The notes under the pieces were generated by a model. That model worked only from the letters and a program-made list of their open reading frames with translations, was not told where the DNA came from and searched no databases. A program made the position numbers and the translations under genes. Shown in pieces: positions 9,735 to 20,489 of a stretch of 64,000 bases of DNA (its first letter is position 1; every line of letters begins with the position of its first letter). The stretch is taken from NCBI GenBank assembly GCA_036346275.1, contig CM070725.1:42966104-43030103 (forward strand), in the 5' to 3' direction. The DNA comes from Otatea glauca. Lineage: Eukaryota; Streptophyta; Magnoliopsida; Poales; Poaceae.

Positions 9735-12680
9735 CATGATTGGTGGATTGACACGGGGCCAATATACATGTTTCAGCTTGTGAGTCCTTATTCTCTTCTT
9801 ACCAGGTTGCAGGGGCTACCTCCGTGTTGATGGGGAATGGGTCGCAGGCATTTGTACGTGGAGTCGGCACAGTTGACTTGAAGTTTACTTCAGGAAAAGT
9901 CGTGCGACTGAGGAACGTGCATCACGTGCCCGTGATAAATAAAAACCTTGTCAGCGGGTCTCTATTGTGTAGAGATGGTTTTAAGCTAGTTTTTGAATCC
10001 AATAAATGTATTGTTTCTAAAATTGGAACTTTTATTGGAAAAGGCTATGAGAGCGGAGGCTTGTTCCGCTTGTCTTTGACGGACATGAATAAAATTGTGA
10101 ATCATGTTTGTAATCATGAGACTGATGTTTGGCATTCACGACTTTGTCATATTAATCTTGGTTGCATGATGCGGTTAGCCAGTATGAATTTAATCCCAAA
10201 ATTTACCCAAGTCAAAGGTTCTAAGTGTCAAGTGTGTGTGCAATCTAAGCAACCTCGCAAGCCTCACAAGGCAGCTGAGGCGAGAAATTTGGCTCCGTTA
10301 GAACTAGTTCATACCGAAAGAGGTATTTCATGACTTTGATTGATGATTCTACTAGATATTGCTATGTGTATTTATTAAAGTCAAAAGATGAGGCTTTTCA
10401 CTATTTTAAGATCTATAAAGCTGAAGCTGAGAACCAACTTGAGAGAAAAATCAAACGGGTTAGGTCAGATCGTGGTGGAGAATACTTTTCTAATGAGTTT
10501 AATTTATTCTGTGAGGAACATGGAATACTCCATGAGAGGACGCCTCCCTATTCGCCCCAATCAAATGGGGTTGCCAAAAGAAAGAACCGTACTTTAATCG
10601 AGATGGTTAACGCCATGTTAGAAACAATGGACTTTCCAAGGAATGGTGGGTGAGGCTATATTGATCGCTTGTCATGTCCTAAACAGGTTCCTACAAAGAA
10701 TAAAGAAATCACACCATTCGAGGAATGGGAGAGGAAAAGATTAAATTTCTCTTATTTACGCATTTGGGGCTGTTTGGCTAAAGTGAATGTGCCTATCCCA
10801 AAGAAGCGTAAACTTGGACCAAAAACCGTTGATTGTGTCTTCATTGGTTATGCTTTTCACAGCGTTAGATATAGATTCTTAATAGTGAAATCTGAGTACT
10901 GATATGAATGAAGGTACAATTTTTGAGTCCAATGATGCCACATTCTTTGAGGACTTATTTCCTATGAAAGAGACATTTAGCTCATCCGCCAAGAATCTAT
11001 CTTCTCTCCTAAACCTTCCACTCCTATACAAATTGAGCCCATTTTTGAGGAAAATCCAATAGATGAGGGCAATGAAGTAACTCGTAAGAGTAAGAGACTA
11101 AGGACTACAAAGTCTTTTGGTGATGACTTCATTGTATATCTAGTTGATGATACTCCAAGAACCATTGAGGAGGCTTATTCATCGCAGACGATGACTATTG
11201 GAAGGAAGCGGTCCAGAGTGAGATGAATTCCATCTTGAGCAATGGAACTTGGGAAGTTGTTGAACGTCCATATGGGTGTAAACCTGTAGGATGTAAGTGG
11301 GTGTTCAAGAAAAAGCTGAGGCCTGATGGTACGATTGAAAAGTACAAGGCAAGGCTTGTGGCCAAGGGTTATACCTGTAAAGAAGGCGAGGACTTCTTTG
11401 ATACTTACTCACTGTTGCGATTGACCACTATTAGAGTACTACTGTCTTTAGTCGCCTCCTACGGTCCGATCATCCATCGATGGATGTAAAGACGGCTTTC
11501 CTTAATGGAGAGTTGGAAGAGGAAATCTATATGGATCACCGATGGATTTGTAGTAAAGGGTCATGAAGGAAAAGTGTGTAGGTTGTTGAAGTCTTTGTAT
11601 GGTTTAAGCAAGCACCTAAGCAAAGGGCACGAGAAGTTCGACAGAACTTTAACATCCGCGCTTTGTTGTGAATGAAGTCGACAAATGTGTGTATTACCGC
11701 TATGGTGGGGGTGAAGGAGTGATTATGTGTCCGTATGTTGATGACATATCGATCTTTGGGACGAACCTTAATGTGATTAAGGAAGTTAAGGACTTCTTGT
11801 CCGAAAACTTTGAAATGAAAGATTTGGGAGTAGCGGATGTCATCTTAAACATTAAATTGTTAAGAGGAGGTGACGGTGGGATTACTCTTGAGCAGTCCCA
11901 TTATGTGGAAAAGGTGTTGAGTCGCTATGGCTATAGCGATTGTAAACCCGCTCCAACGCCGTATGATCCAAGTATGCTATTACGAAAGAACCAACGAATA
12001 GCAAAGGATCAATTGAGATATTCCCAAATCATTGGTTCTTTGATGTATTTAGCTAGTGCAACAAGGTTCGATATCTCGCTTGTCGTGAGCAAACTAAGCC
12101 GGTTTGTTTCAAACCCGGAGATAATCATTGGCATGCTCTTGAGAGAGTAATGCGCTATCTAAAAGGGACATCAAGTTACGGAATTCACTACATCGGGTAC
12201 CCTAGGTACTTGAGGGTTATAGTGATTCAAACTGGATATCTAATGTCGATGAAATAAAAGCCACAAGTGGATATGTGTTCACATTGGGTGGTGGAGCTAT
12301 TTCTCGAAGTCTTGCAAGGCACCATCTTAACGAGGTCTACAATGGAAGCGTAACTCACAAGATTAGATACCGCCTCTGTGGAAGCCAATCGGTCGCGTGA
12401 ACTTGTGAAGGACTTACGGTGGTTGAGAAGCCGGTGCTCGCTATTCTTTTGAACCGTGACAATCGACGGTGATTGTCAAGGTAAACAGTTCTAAGGATAA
12501 CATGAAGTCATCAAGGCACGTTAAGAGGCGGTTGAAGTCTGTCAGGAAAATGAGAAACTCCGAGTTATAGCGTTGGACTATGTCCAGACGGCTAAAAACT
12601 TGGCAGATCCTTTTACAAAGGGACTATCACGGAATGTGATAGATGAAGCATCGAGGGAGATGGGCTTGAGACCCATATAA
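9735..12680 (+). pseudogene. Copia pol remnant: protease, integrase, RT, RNase H
   Basis: Domains occur in Copia order. The protease motif appears as DWWIDTG near 9739. The GAG-pre-integrase and zinc-binding part of integrase has WHSRLCHINLG with a downstream CQVC (10129-10245). The integrase core supplies LIDDSTRY, SDRGGEYFS and YSPQSNGVAKRKNRT (10333-10600). Reverse transcriptase begins WKEAVQSEMNSIL near 11200, includes CKWVFKKKLRPDGTIEKYKA, and keeps its catalytic YVDD at 11734-11745. RNase H pieces follow, ending with a DPFTKGLS block near 12605. Frameshifts near 10320, 10660, 11480 and 11600 and many after 12150 disable it. Lineage within Copia is not assigned. Confidence 0.88.
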
Positions 12681-13224
12681 AGTCATGTCTTAGTGGTACC
12701 TCATCCTATTTGATCGGAGATCCCGTGAATTAGGATGTTGAGACAAGCTAGTGATGGCCGAGAGGAGAGTATCACACTTGGCCCACTCCGCTTGAGATGC
12801 AATAACTCTCCTATTCTCAGTATGGCGGAGTTGGTTATACCTTAATGTATTCCGAGTGGCTTTAATAAGCAGAGATGTTGTCCTACAGAACATCTTATGA
12901 GGAATACACCTATATGAGTTCGACTACTAGTCACAGTCTATGAGATTGGGGGGTGATCTCTAGAGGCTCATGAAAGGCTAAGGAGTATGACTTATAAGCT
13001 CCAAACCGAGGGGATGCATTTAGCAGCCTAGTATCAGTAAAGGACTTTGGTGAAACTTGTTCGCACAAAACTTTCAATTCAAGGCATAGTCCATTGTTCA
13101 GTTGTGGATGAGTGTAACCTTTGTTCTAGGTGGAAGTTCAACTTAACATCTCCATCGAAAACGGTATATCAAACTACATTGAATCGAGAGTATTTCAAAT
13201 GTGCCTTTGAAATTTGGTGGGGAT
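12681..13224 (+). other. Copia 3' untranslated region and polypurine tract
   Basis: Non-coding sequence between the end of pol and the 3' LTR. It closes with AATTTGGTGGGGAT at 13211-13224, a purine-rich primer site for plus-strand synthesis directly before the LTR. Confidence 0.7.
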
Positions 13225-14324
13225 TGTTAGATTATTATGGGGTTGGCCCATAATTAATTTAATAGAAATTCCAAAAGGCCCATTAGAATACTAGGAGTCA
13301 TGAAATTGGTTTAGTATCATATGGATAATTGAGAGAAGGTTTGACCAACTTAAATAGTTGAGTTGTGTGTCTCTTAATTAGCAAGGTGGAAAAGGGTAAA
13401 GGCTGTGCCACACGCTGCGCTGCTGCCGAGCCGAGCCGAGCCGAGGCGCGTGGCGTGGCGCAGCGAGCGCGAGTCGCGAGTCGAGTCGAGTCGAGTCGAG
13501 ACGAGACGAGACGAGACGAGACGTGACGCACGCGGCGCGAATAGCCGATCCGACACCGATCCGGACGTGATGTCTTTGGCGGGGCGGTTTGTTTTGCCGT
13601 TTGAGTAGTCAATATGACCAGTAACCGCAGTGATCAATGTGACCAAGACCGCCGCCGCCATTACGTGTAACGGACGTGGTTGATGGCTGGCATAATGACC
13701 GTCGGTTACTAGTAACGGCTACATGGGTTGATGGCTGATAACTCCTGCTCCTGCCCGTTGCATGTCGCAAGGCTATATAAGGAGAGTCACTACCGTGCTT
13801 TTCATCACCTGCTTGACTCTTCCGGATACTCCATTGTTCTGCTGCTGTCCTTTGCATTCCCGCCTGCTTTTTTGCGCACAAGTAGCGAGAGGGAGCAGCC
13901 CTCGGAACCTCGCCCTTCTTGAGATCTTGCTCGAGATAGAAGGCCGATAAGGTTTTTGGGGAGCGACCACGCGATCGCCGAAGGTGTTCTCGAAGCGATT
14001 CGACCGCAACGCGCCTCGCAGACCGCATCAACCTCTTCATCGCACCAACGCTTCATCGCGACAACCTGTGATCGTCTACTTCGACCGCCATGGCGAACGA
14101 GAAGAATGTTACGCGTCTGTGCAGCGGTGGCACCGGCTCAAGGGTATATTAACTTATACGGTGTTTTATTCATGCTGATTTCTTGTTCATTAGTCTTTGC
14201 GTATGAGATAGATAATTTGTTATCTAGTACCTTTGGCTTTGAACAAAAAATGCATCTTTGTTTAATCATGATTTACATAATTCTGTGGATTAAAATATTG
14301 AGAAAATTCCTAATATTTTCAACA
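13225..14324 (+). repeat. 3' LTR of the Copia element
   Basis: It begins TGTTAGATTATTATGG and ends CCTAATATTTTCAACA. It matches the 5' LTR along its length but has more GAGTC and GAGAC units (about 13458-13525) and many differences of the form CTG against CCG. TATATAAG lies at 13774-13781. Confidence 0.92.
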
Positions 14325-14443
14325 ATTCAATGGTTGCTCATACGAAACAAAATTCTTAGGGCGGACAAATTGGTGGTTCGGGGGGTGGCCACACAGAAGA
14401 GCTGGAGACGACGCGTAACCTTTGCTTCAAGTGTGTTTTTGCA

Positions 14444-14499
14444 GAATTTTTTTATTTAATATTTATTTTTATTCTTTTTTCAAAACTATGCGTCCGAAT
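14444..14499 (+). repeat. Left terminal inverted repeat of the Mutator-like element
   Basis: It begins GAATTTTTTTATTTAATATT and ends in CAAAACTATGCGTCCGAAT. The right end carries the same text inverted with only a few length differences in T and A runs. Confidence 0.85.
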
Positions 14500-15398
14500 G
14501 AAAAATGACAAAATGCCCTCGTCGCCGTGTATGGGGCGATCGCCCCATACAGGCGATAGCCCCGCCACCGTTAACGCGCCGTTAGCGGCTGGCATGTGGG
14601 CCCCCATCGCCCTCAGTAGGCGATCGCCTCTGAGGCGACAGGGCCAGCAGTTTTTTTTAGTTTTGTTTTGTAATTACTATATGCTTTTAATATAAACCCG
14701 TAACTTTTGTTAGAGTGTCCAAATTAAATGAAACTTGTTTCTAAATTTAAATTTTGGAATGAAGAATTAGAGTGTAAAATAAAAATCCATGTGTTGTTTG
14801 CGAATTTTTTTATTTGAGTTCAATGCTAGGCTCTAAGCTGTGGATTGTGAAGGAATTATAATGTGTGTTGATCCATAATTCATGAAATAAATAGAATAAG
14901 TTACTACAACCTTATGCACTTCATTTTGCAAAAATATCTAAATATGATTGCATTTTGAATAAAAGATGGCTAGTTTAAACCCTTTATAACAATCATTGTT
15001 CAAGCAGTTAGAATAATATCTCAACGACCTCAAAACTTGATGAACCAGCTTTGTTGCATTCTTGGGCTTGCATAGGTCACAATTATGTAAAAATATTTAG
15101 ATGTCACTTTAGGCTGCACTATTTTATTGTTGTCCTAACATGCAATCCAGTAAAACATGAAAATTGCCGTATCTTTCGCAAACGATGGTAAAACTCGATG
15201 AAATCGATATGACGAATCGAAAATGCTATAACCTATCTCGATGGAGAAAATAACATCATTTGGGACACTGGAGCAAGAGGACACATACTAGCCCTCGGAC
15301 GGTGAGCATACTCTTGAAGGTTGGGCGCGATTGCTTATTACGACTTAAAACTAAAAGGAGTACCACGAACAAGGAAAACCAAAGTTAACACCAGACGT

Positions 15399-15661
15399 CT
15401 ATTGAGTGCTTGAGGCCACTTCCCATTCGCCCATGCCTCCCGTGGGCTTCTCCGCACGCCGCGCCTCTCTCGCTTCTCTCTCTCTCGCCTCCTTCTCCTC
15501 CGCTTCCTTCCTACATGCCTCCTCGCGTGCGGCATCGCACCGTTCTTGAAACCGCCGCGTGAACTCATCCTGCCGGTTGGCTTGGTCAAGAAGCCGCTGG
15601 TCCTCGGGGTTGATCTCCGTATCAAACCATCGCTCAAATTCACATAAAGGCGGAGGTGGCG
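15399..15661 (-). pseudogene. Coding remnant with charged coiled coil in the Mutator-like element
   Basis: On the minus strand an open frame starts at the 15661 side without a start codon, as if at an exon boundary, and ends at a TAG at 15399-15401. It reads APPPLCEFERWFDTEINPED, then a glutamine- and arginine-rich stretch, then a strongly charged Glu/Lys/Arg segment of about 40 residues suited to an alpha-helical coiled coil, and ends GGMGEWEVASSTQ. I associate C-terminal exons of this kind with grass transposon-borne proteins of unknown function, but cannot name a family. It lies wholly inside the Mutator-like element, so it is either an original accessory gene or a captured exon. No upstream exon was found. 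Confidence 0.5.
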
Positions 15662-15974
15662 CATGAAACGTAAATTAGCAAAGTTTCATTCACAAATATT
15701 ATGTAACCCGCACGATTGTTACCATGCGGCGATCCTTCGTGCTCTTCTCCTACGGATCGAAGGCGAAGGCGGCACTTCCAATACCGTATGTCCTATCGCC
15801 GATGCATATGCCCTCAGATGTCCTATCGCTCGGCCTCGCATATGCCCTGTCGACTCTTGAAAATGATGATAGATCCACCCCATCCCTGTGCTATCTCCCC
15901 ATCTCCATAAAATATTTGGAAATACAATTTCTCCGACATTTCGCAACGTCCGACGGAAAAATATTACTCTAAAA

Positions 15975-16700
15975 TACAATACTGATCCTGAAATTTCTAA
16001 AACTAAATACTACATTAAAGTTCTAAATATGAATCTGCGACATTAAATTTCTAAACAACACTATCCGAGAAATTAATACTATACTGATCTGAAAATTCTA
16101 AAACTAACTACTACATTAAAGTTCTAAATATGAATCATGACAAGAAATTTCTAAACAACACTATCCGAGAAATTGTAAACGCTACACAATCCTAAATTTT
16201 CTAAACACTACAATAAATTTCTAACACTACAATAAATTTGTAACGCACTTAATACTATCTGATCCTGAAAATTCTAAAACTAAATACTACATTAAAGTTC
16301 TAAATATGAATCATGACAAGAAATTTCTAAACAACACTATCCGAGAAATTGTAAACGCTACACAATCCTAAATTTTCTAAACACTACAATAAATTTCTAA
16401 CACTACAATAAATTTGTAACGCACTTAATACTATACTGATCCTCAAATTTCTAAAACTAAATAGTACATTAAAGTTCTAAATATGAACTCATGACAAGAA
16501 ATTTCTAAACAACACTATCCGAGAAAATATAAACGCTACACAATCCTAAATTTTCTAAACACTACAATAAATTTCTAATACTACACTAAATTTGTAACGC
16601 ACCTAATACTATACAATCCTCAAATTTTTAAAACTAAATACTACATTAAAGTTCTAAACGCTACACAATCCTAAATTCGACTAAATATTACATGCTACAT
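15975..16700. repeat. Tandem repeat, period 176-178 bp
   Basis: The anchor TAATACTAT recurs at 16074, 16250, 16426 and 16604, giving spacings of 176, 176 and 178 bp. Each unit contains TACATTAAAGTTCTAAATA, CAACACTATCCGAGAAA and ACAATCCTAAATTTTCTAAA. A shorter partial unit precedes the first. The array is AT-rich, non-coding and confined to the Mutator-like element. Confidence 0.85.
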
Positions 16701-16810
16701 TAGAATTCTAATAACAAGTAGTCCTCTGAATTTTCTAAACACTACAAAATCGTAAAATTCCTAAATAATAGATTTATAAAATTTGTAAAAATACCTTCGC
16801 AAAACGCATT

Positions 16811-16915
16811 TAATCGACTTTTTTCCCCTTTTCTTCTTCTTTTTCTTCTTCTTTTTCTTCTTCTTTCTCTTCTTCTTCCTCCTTCTCTTTTCTCTTTCTC
16901 TTCGTTTGCTTCGCC
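16811..16915. repeat. Pyrimidine tract of TTC units
   Basis: About 100 bases are almost entirely C and T, largely repeats of TTCTTCTTTTTC. It is simple-sequence DNA with purines confined to the other strand. Confidence 0.8.
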
Positions 16916-17053
16916 TCTTTGAATGCTGCGCTACGAGCGAGGCGAGGTTTGAAGGTCACTGTCGCCCAGCTCGGCGATCGCCTGCTCTCGGCGCACAGGG
17001 GCCCTGAGTAACGGCTCTTTTACCGCTTGCTCTGGCCGACGGCGAGGCACATA

Positions 17054-17091
17054 TCGCCCGTGTATGGGGCGATCGCCCCATACACGGGCGA
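17054..17091. repeat. 38-bp perfect GC-rich palindrome inside the right terminus
   Basis: The two 19-bp arms, TCGCCCGTGTATGGGGCGA and its exact complement, meet without a spacer at a central GCGATCGC. The left terminus carries the same core at about 14530-14553 with slightly shorter arms. It could extrude as a hairpin or be bound by a symmetric protein. Neither is demonstrated here. Confidence 0.9.
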
Positions 17092-17120
17092 CGGGCGTAT
17101 AGTTTTGCAAAAATTTGATT

Positions 17121-17176
17121 CGGACGCATAGTTTTGAAAAAAAGAATAAAAATAAATATTAAAGAAAAAAAAATTC
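17121..17176 (-). repeat. Right terminal inverted repeat of the Mutator-like element
   Basis: Read on the minus strand it begins GAATTTTTTTTTCTTTAATA and continues to CTATGCGTCCGAAT, mirroring the left end. Confidence 0.85.
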
Positions 17177-17186
17177 TGTTTTTGCA

Positions 17187-17616
17187 TAAAGAAATTTGGG
17201 CCAAGGTCTTAGCTTGGACATCCCAGCCGTGGATAAGGCCCTGTTTAGTATGGTTGTAGTTTTTTTTTTTTTTGAGAAACAGTTTCTAGCTGGCTGTATG
17301 ATTGAAAAGTTACATGCTTGAATGGCCTTGTTTAGCTGGTAGAAGAATGGGAAAGAGAGGGAGAGATGTGAGCTTTTATATTTGGTATGAGTGTGGTAAT
17401 TTTTACCCAATTTTTAAGAAAAAGTTAAAATGTCAACCCATCGAAGTCAGAAGAAGCCACCTCAGGTCGGCTTTTAGCTTTTGACTTCTCTAATGCAAAT
17501 AGGTTGCTAACTTTTGACTTTTGGCTACAAAGAAACTGAGCGTTTGAGACAGTTTTAGCTTCTATTCGAGAAAAATTGAAGCATAATCCGTCCCAAACGT
17601 ATTCTTACAGTCACCT
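17187..17616. other. Possible degenerate MITE, no gene
   Basis: GGCCCTGTTTAGTATGG near 17238 resembles the start of MITEs whose other end reads like CCCAAACG..., which occurs near 17592. The match is too weak for a firm call. Small open frames lie here without recognisable protein features. Confidence 0.3.
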
Positions 17617-18347
17617 CCGATATCCATGACATGAGTGAGTGGTGGCATAACTTCTCTGCAGGCACTCCACAAGATGATAGACGTGATCTTAATGCAACTA
17701 TCATCTACGTTTGCTGGAGCCTGGAATATCTGGAAGGAGCGTAACAGGCGTACTTTCCAACATCGAGGTTTTCTTAATCATTCAGGACGACATTCAGTTC
17801 AGAAGGAGAGCTCTGAAACCCTCCGAGTAGCGTTGTAGAACCATTTTGTGTTGTTTTGTTTGTTAGAAAATAATCTATGACCCTTCATTGTTGACTTGTC
17901 TTTTTTTTTAAAAAAAAAATTAGCTAGGAGCTCTCGCATTTCATTAAAGGAGGACAACAACCGAACTGCAAAAGCACACCCCACATACACACCCACGTCC
18001 TCGGCTCCGTAAGCGCCCATGTGCGCTTTAGCGCACTCCCAACCGAGCAATGCTCGGCTCTCTCATTGTTGACTTGTCAATTGTCATGTTGTGTAAGACA
18101 AGTAAAGATTATGATGTAATCAGCAATTAGAACAACTCAATTTGTTTCCTTCTTTAAGTTATGTATATACTAGCCTTAAGGTTGAGGTAAATAAGACAAG
18201 AAAATTGTATCAAGATTTCTACGTTCTGTCGCGTGCATTTCTTTGATACGTTAGTTGTATCCAAGTGTTCCCAGGGCCGAAACCAACTTAGTTTTCATTC
18301 CCCCGTCAATGAGTGGTACAGTTCTGCCCGTTCTTAAAAAAAAAAAA
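17617..18347 (+). mobile_element. LINE (L1-like) 3' end fragment
   Basis: Translation around 17640-17770 gives W..NFSAGTPQDDRRDLNATIIY followed by a WKERNRRTFQHRG block, the C-terminal zinc-binding tail seen after plant L1 reverse transcriptases. The 3' untranslated part leads to a GGTACAGTTCTGCCCGTTCT segment and a run of about 13 A near 18335-18347, a plausible poly(A) tail. The element is severely 5'-truncated and a frameshift occurs near 17700. The tail assignment is less certain than the coding part. Confidence 0.5.
17901..18062 (-). mobile_element. Short 5'-truncated LINE or SINE with 16-bp target duplication
   Basis: TCATTGTTGACTTGTC occurs at 17885-17900 and again at 18063-18078, flanking 162 bp. 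On the minus strand the insert ends in TTTAATGAAATGCGAGAGCTC and then a T/A-rich tail, typical of a LINE 3' end with its poly(A). Long, variable target duplications fit target-primed reverse transcription. It sits inside the older LINE tail. Confidence 0.7.
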
Positions 18348-18710
18348 ATCTTGTTGCCAATATCAACCTTTTTGTCATCATATATGGCTGAGCTATTCCT
18401 TCACAGTTGTGAACTGGCTATGTAAATAGATGCAGTGAAAGGGGACCAAAGAACTGAAGAGGAAGCTTTGTTTCGTGAGCACCCTTTTATGTGACATCCA
18501 CATTTATTTGCAGAATAAGAGGATGAAAACAAATCTAAACCTTTCTAGTTGTCATTTGGCAGGAACAACTAGCTACTAACAATGCCTCTAATTATATTTT
18601 TTGGTACATTTTGTAAAGTGCCCCATCCACAGAAAGCTTATAAACAACCAAACTTAAGTGGAAAGTTGGGAAAGAGTACTGCAATGGAGCCACCACAACT
18701 TGAGCTCAGC

Positions 18711-19764
18711 CAGGGTTCCCAAAAATCAACCATATCGCTCGAAAATAGTGATTTTCAACCGTATCGAGCTGATTTGATATTTGAAACTGGTCGATAAACC
18801 GGTCAAATTCAAATTCAATAAAATTCAAATAAATTGGAAACATTTATTCAAAAATTCCCTAACATTAGTATTAATAGATTTTTGACATCTGGGATGAATT
18901 TTTTTGAAAAAACGAATTTGGGAGACATTTTTGAGCAAATCCGAATATACATAATAGAAAAAAAAGAAAAAACAGGGCAAAGCAGTTAGCAATTCTTGAT
19001 TTAATTGAGCTATCAAATCGTGTTATAATTTTTTTAAATTTTTTGTGTGAGGTACTGAGGCAATGTTAATAATTCTATAAAATTTTCAGATGATGATCAA
19101 ACTTTTGGATTTTTGTAAAATTCTGACAGTGCTACTATCTTTGTATATGCTCTTCTATTTTTTATTTTCTAGGGGAACTAAATAAAGTCCAATATTTCTG
19201 GAAATTTTACTACATGATCCTTGAGCACTTTTATGAGACCATTAAAATTTTAGAGCATGATCAAGCTTATAAATTTTTATAAATATCTGACAATGTCTCT
19301 GTTCCTTTTCATTAATTGCTATTTTTGATTTTCCAAAAGTAATAAATGAATTCAAAAATTGGTGAAATTTCTTTGAGGTGTTTTATAGATTAATTAATAT
19401 TTATTCAGATTTTTTTGCAATTGTTCTTGATTTTTTTAATTTTCCTTGAGTTTGCCGATTTCCGATGTAAACTAGTAAAAAATCGGACAAAACCGGTCAA
19501 AAATCGATGGAAAATCAAAATAAAAAATCAGTTCTTGAGTGTGCCGATCTAGGTCGAAAATTGAATAAAACCGGTCAAAAATCAAATAAAACCGGTCGAA
19601 AATCGAGTAAAATCGGTCGAAAATCAGTCAAACCCGTCGGTTTTCTTTTTCCCGCCGCTTTTTGACCACCGAATTCAGAAAGTTTTACTTTACAAACAGT
19701 TTAGTTTCTATCGATTTTTGATTAAAATTAGTGCCGCTATCTCGGTTCGGTATTGTTAACCCTG
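18711..19764. mobile_element. Non-autonomous hAT-like element
   Basis: The ends are CAGGGTT and AACCCTG in inverted orientation. The flanking 8-mers AGCTCAGC (18703-18710) and AGCACAAC (19765-19772) match at six of eight positions, fitting an old 8-bp hAT duplication. The right half is packed with AAAACCGGTCAAAAATC and related CGGT motifs (about 19480-19650). The interior is AT-rich and non-coding. Confidence 0.6.
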
Positions 19765-19961
19765 AGCACAACAATTTGGCAGGTCCGAATGCATGGCCAG
19801 ACACCAAAGATGAAAAATAGGTGAGCTTTCCTGCCTAGTTTTTTTGCAACAGTGACGAATTCTTAGTACAAAGCAGTAATGCATGCTCAGCAGCCTGAAA
19901 CCTGCAAACTAATATTTTCTTCACTGCAAATGAGACAATATTTGCTGTTCTGCTTCTGCAG

Positions 19962-20081
19962 ATGAAGTAGACGACTGTCCAATCGAGGAGTTCTGACTTA
20001 CCGTGCCGCCGACGACCCCCCTCATCGCCGACCTTGACGTTAAGGACATGGTTTCTTGGGCTCACGAGGGCCGGCAAAACT
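19962..20081 (+). pseudogene. OPT: Oligopeptide transporter (OPT) gene fragment
   Basis: Right after an acceptor-like TTCTGCAG the sequence encodes EVDDCPIEEF, a stop, then LTVPPT, and in the next frame RTWFLGLTR (from 20043). Plant OPT-family proton-coupled peptide transporters have the same order, a D(D/N)xPIEEVRLTV segment followed by an RTWFLG-type segment at the start of the first membrane span. The stop replaces the usual arginine codon (TGA for CGA) and one frameshift separates the two blocks. Nothing of the membrane domain follows. A single exon start with its splice site is preserved, so this is a genomic fragment rather than a retrocopy. It lies about 200 bp from the hAT-like element, with no visible link. 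Confidence 0.6.
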
Positions 20082-20349
20082 AATTCCTTAGTGCTTGAAT
20101 TAAAATTTCTTCGATGGTAGTTTTTAATAGGTTTAAAATTAAAATAAGTTTATTTCGGGAAAAAAAGTTATTAGAGCTCGACTCGATAGTACCTCGTTAG
20201 CTCGAATTTGAAATAACCACTTAAATGGTATTATTTTAGATCGAAATATGTTAATTTCAAAAGAAACTCAATAATAACTTGTTAAGCTTGATAGCCACCC
20301 ATGCGCGCTCCTGCCCTTCTCCAACTAGTTTTCATCTACCGGCACAACC

Positions 20350-20489
20350 TGTTGGAGATATGACCTAGAGGTAATCATAGAGATGCTTATATTTCTTTAC
20401 ATTCATGATTTATTATCTTGTTTCTTGAATAATGCCATTATTATTTATTAGTAAGTATGAGACTTGTTTGTGAAACTCTATGTATGTAG
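20350..20489 (+). mobile_element. Partial Copia LTR of Angela type
   Basis: It begins TGTTGGAGATATGACCTAGA, the recognisable LTR start of the Angela group of Copia elements, and runs for 140 bp. CAACC lies directly before (20345-20349) and after (20490-20494), as a target duplication would. The 3' end reads ATGTAG rather than a canonical CA, and an Angela LTR is normally much longer, so the insert is internally or terminally deleted. Confidence 0.55.

Larger units (their letters stand above)
7745..14324 (+). mobile_element. Ty1/Copia LTR retrotransposon, complete but decayed
   Basis: Two direct LTRs of about 1.1 kb bound a 4.4-kb internal region holding gag, protease, integrase, reverse transcriptase and RNase H in Copia order. 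The flanks CTTCA (7740-7744) and ATTCA (14325-14329) match at four of five positions, fitting a 5-bp target duplication. Many frameshifts and stops show it is no longer autonomous. The usual primer binding site complementary to initiator tRNA is not visible after the 5' LTR. The LTRs differ by scattered substitutions and many short indels. Confidence 0.92.
14444..17176. mobile_element. Mutator-like element with long inverted termini
   Basis: TGTTTTTGCA flanks the element exactly at 14434-14443 and 17177-17186, a 10-bp target duplication. The first and last roughly 56 bp are near-perfect inverted repeats. Inside each end lies a GC-rich zone built from GGGGCGATCGCCCC. The 2.7-kb body holds a minus-strand coding remnant, a tandem array with a period of 176-178 bp and a long pyrimidine tract, but no transposase. 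Target length and long termini point to the Mutator superfamily, non-autonomous. Confidence 0.85.

Noticed and set aside
15719..15979. Overlapping 82-86 codon frames on both strands
   Set aside because: Inside the Mutator-like element, no homology recognised, and both strands open by composition.
15975..16700. Regularly spaced repeats that might suggest a CRISPR array
   Set aside because: The whole 176-178 bp unit repeats, there are no unique spacers, and the setting is a plant transposon.
17236..17610. A complete MITE with GGCCCTGTTTAG-type ends
   Set aside because: The putative right end matches too poorly and no target duplication could be found.
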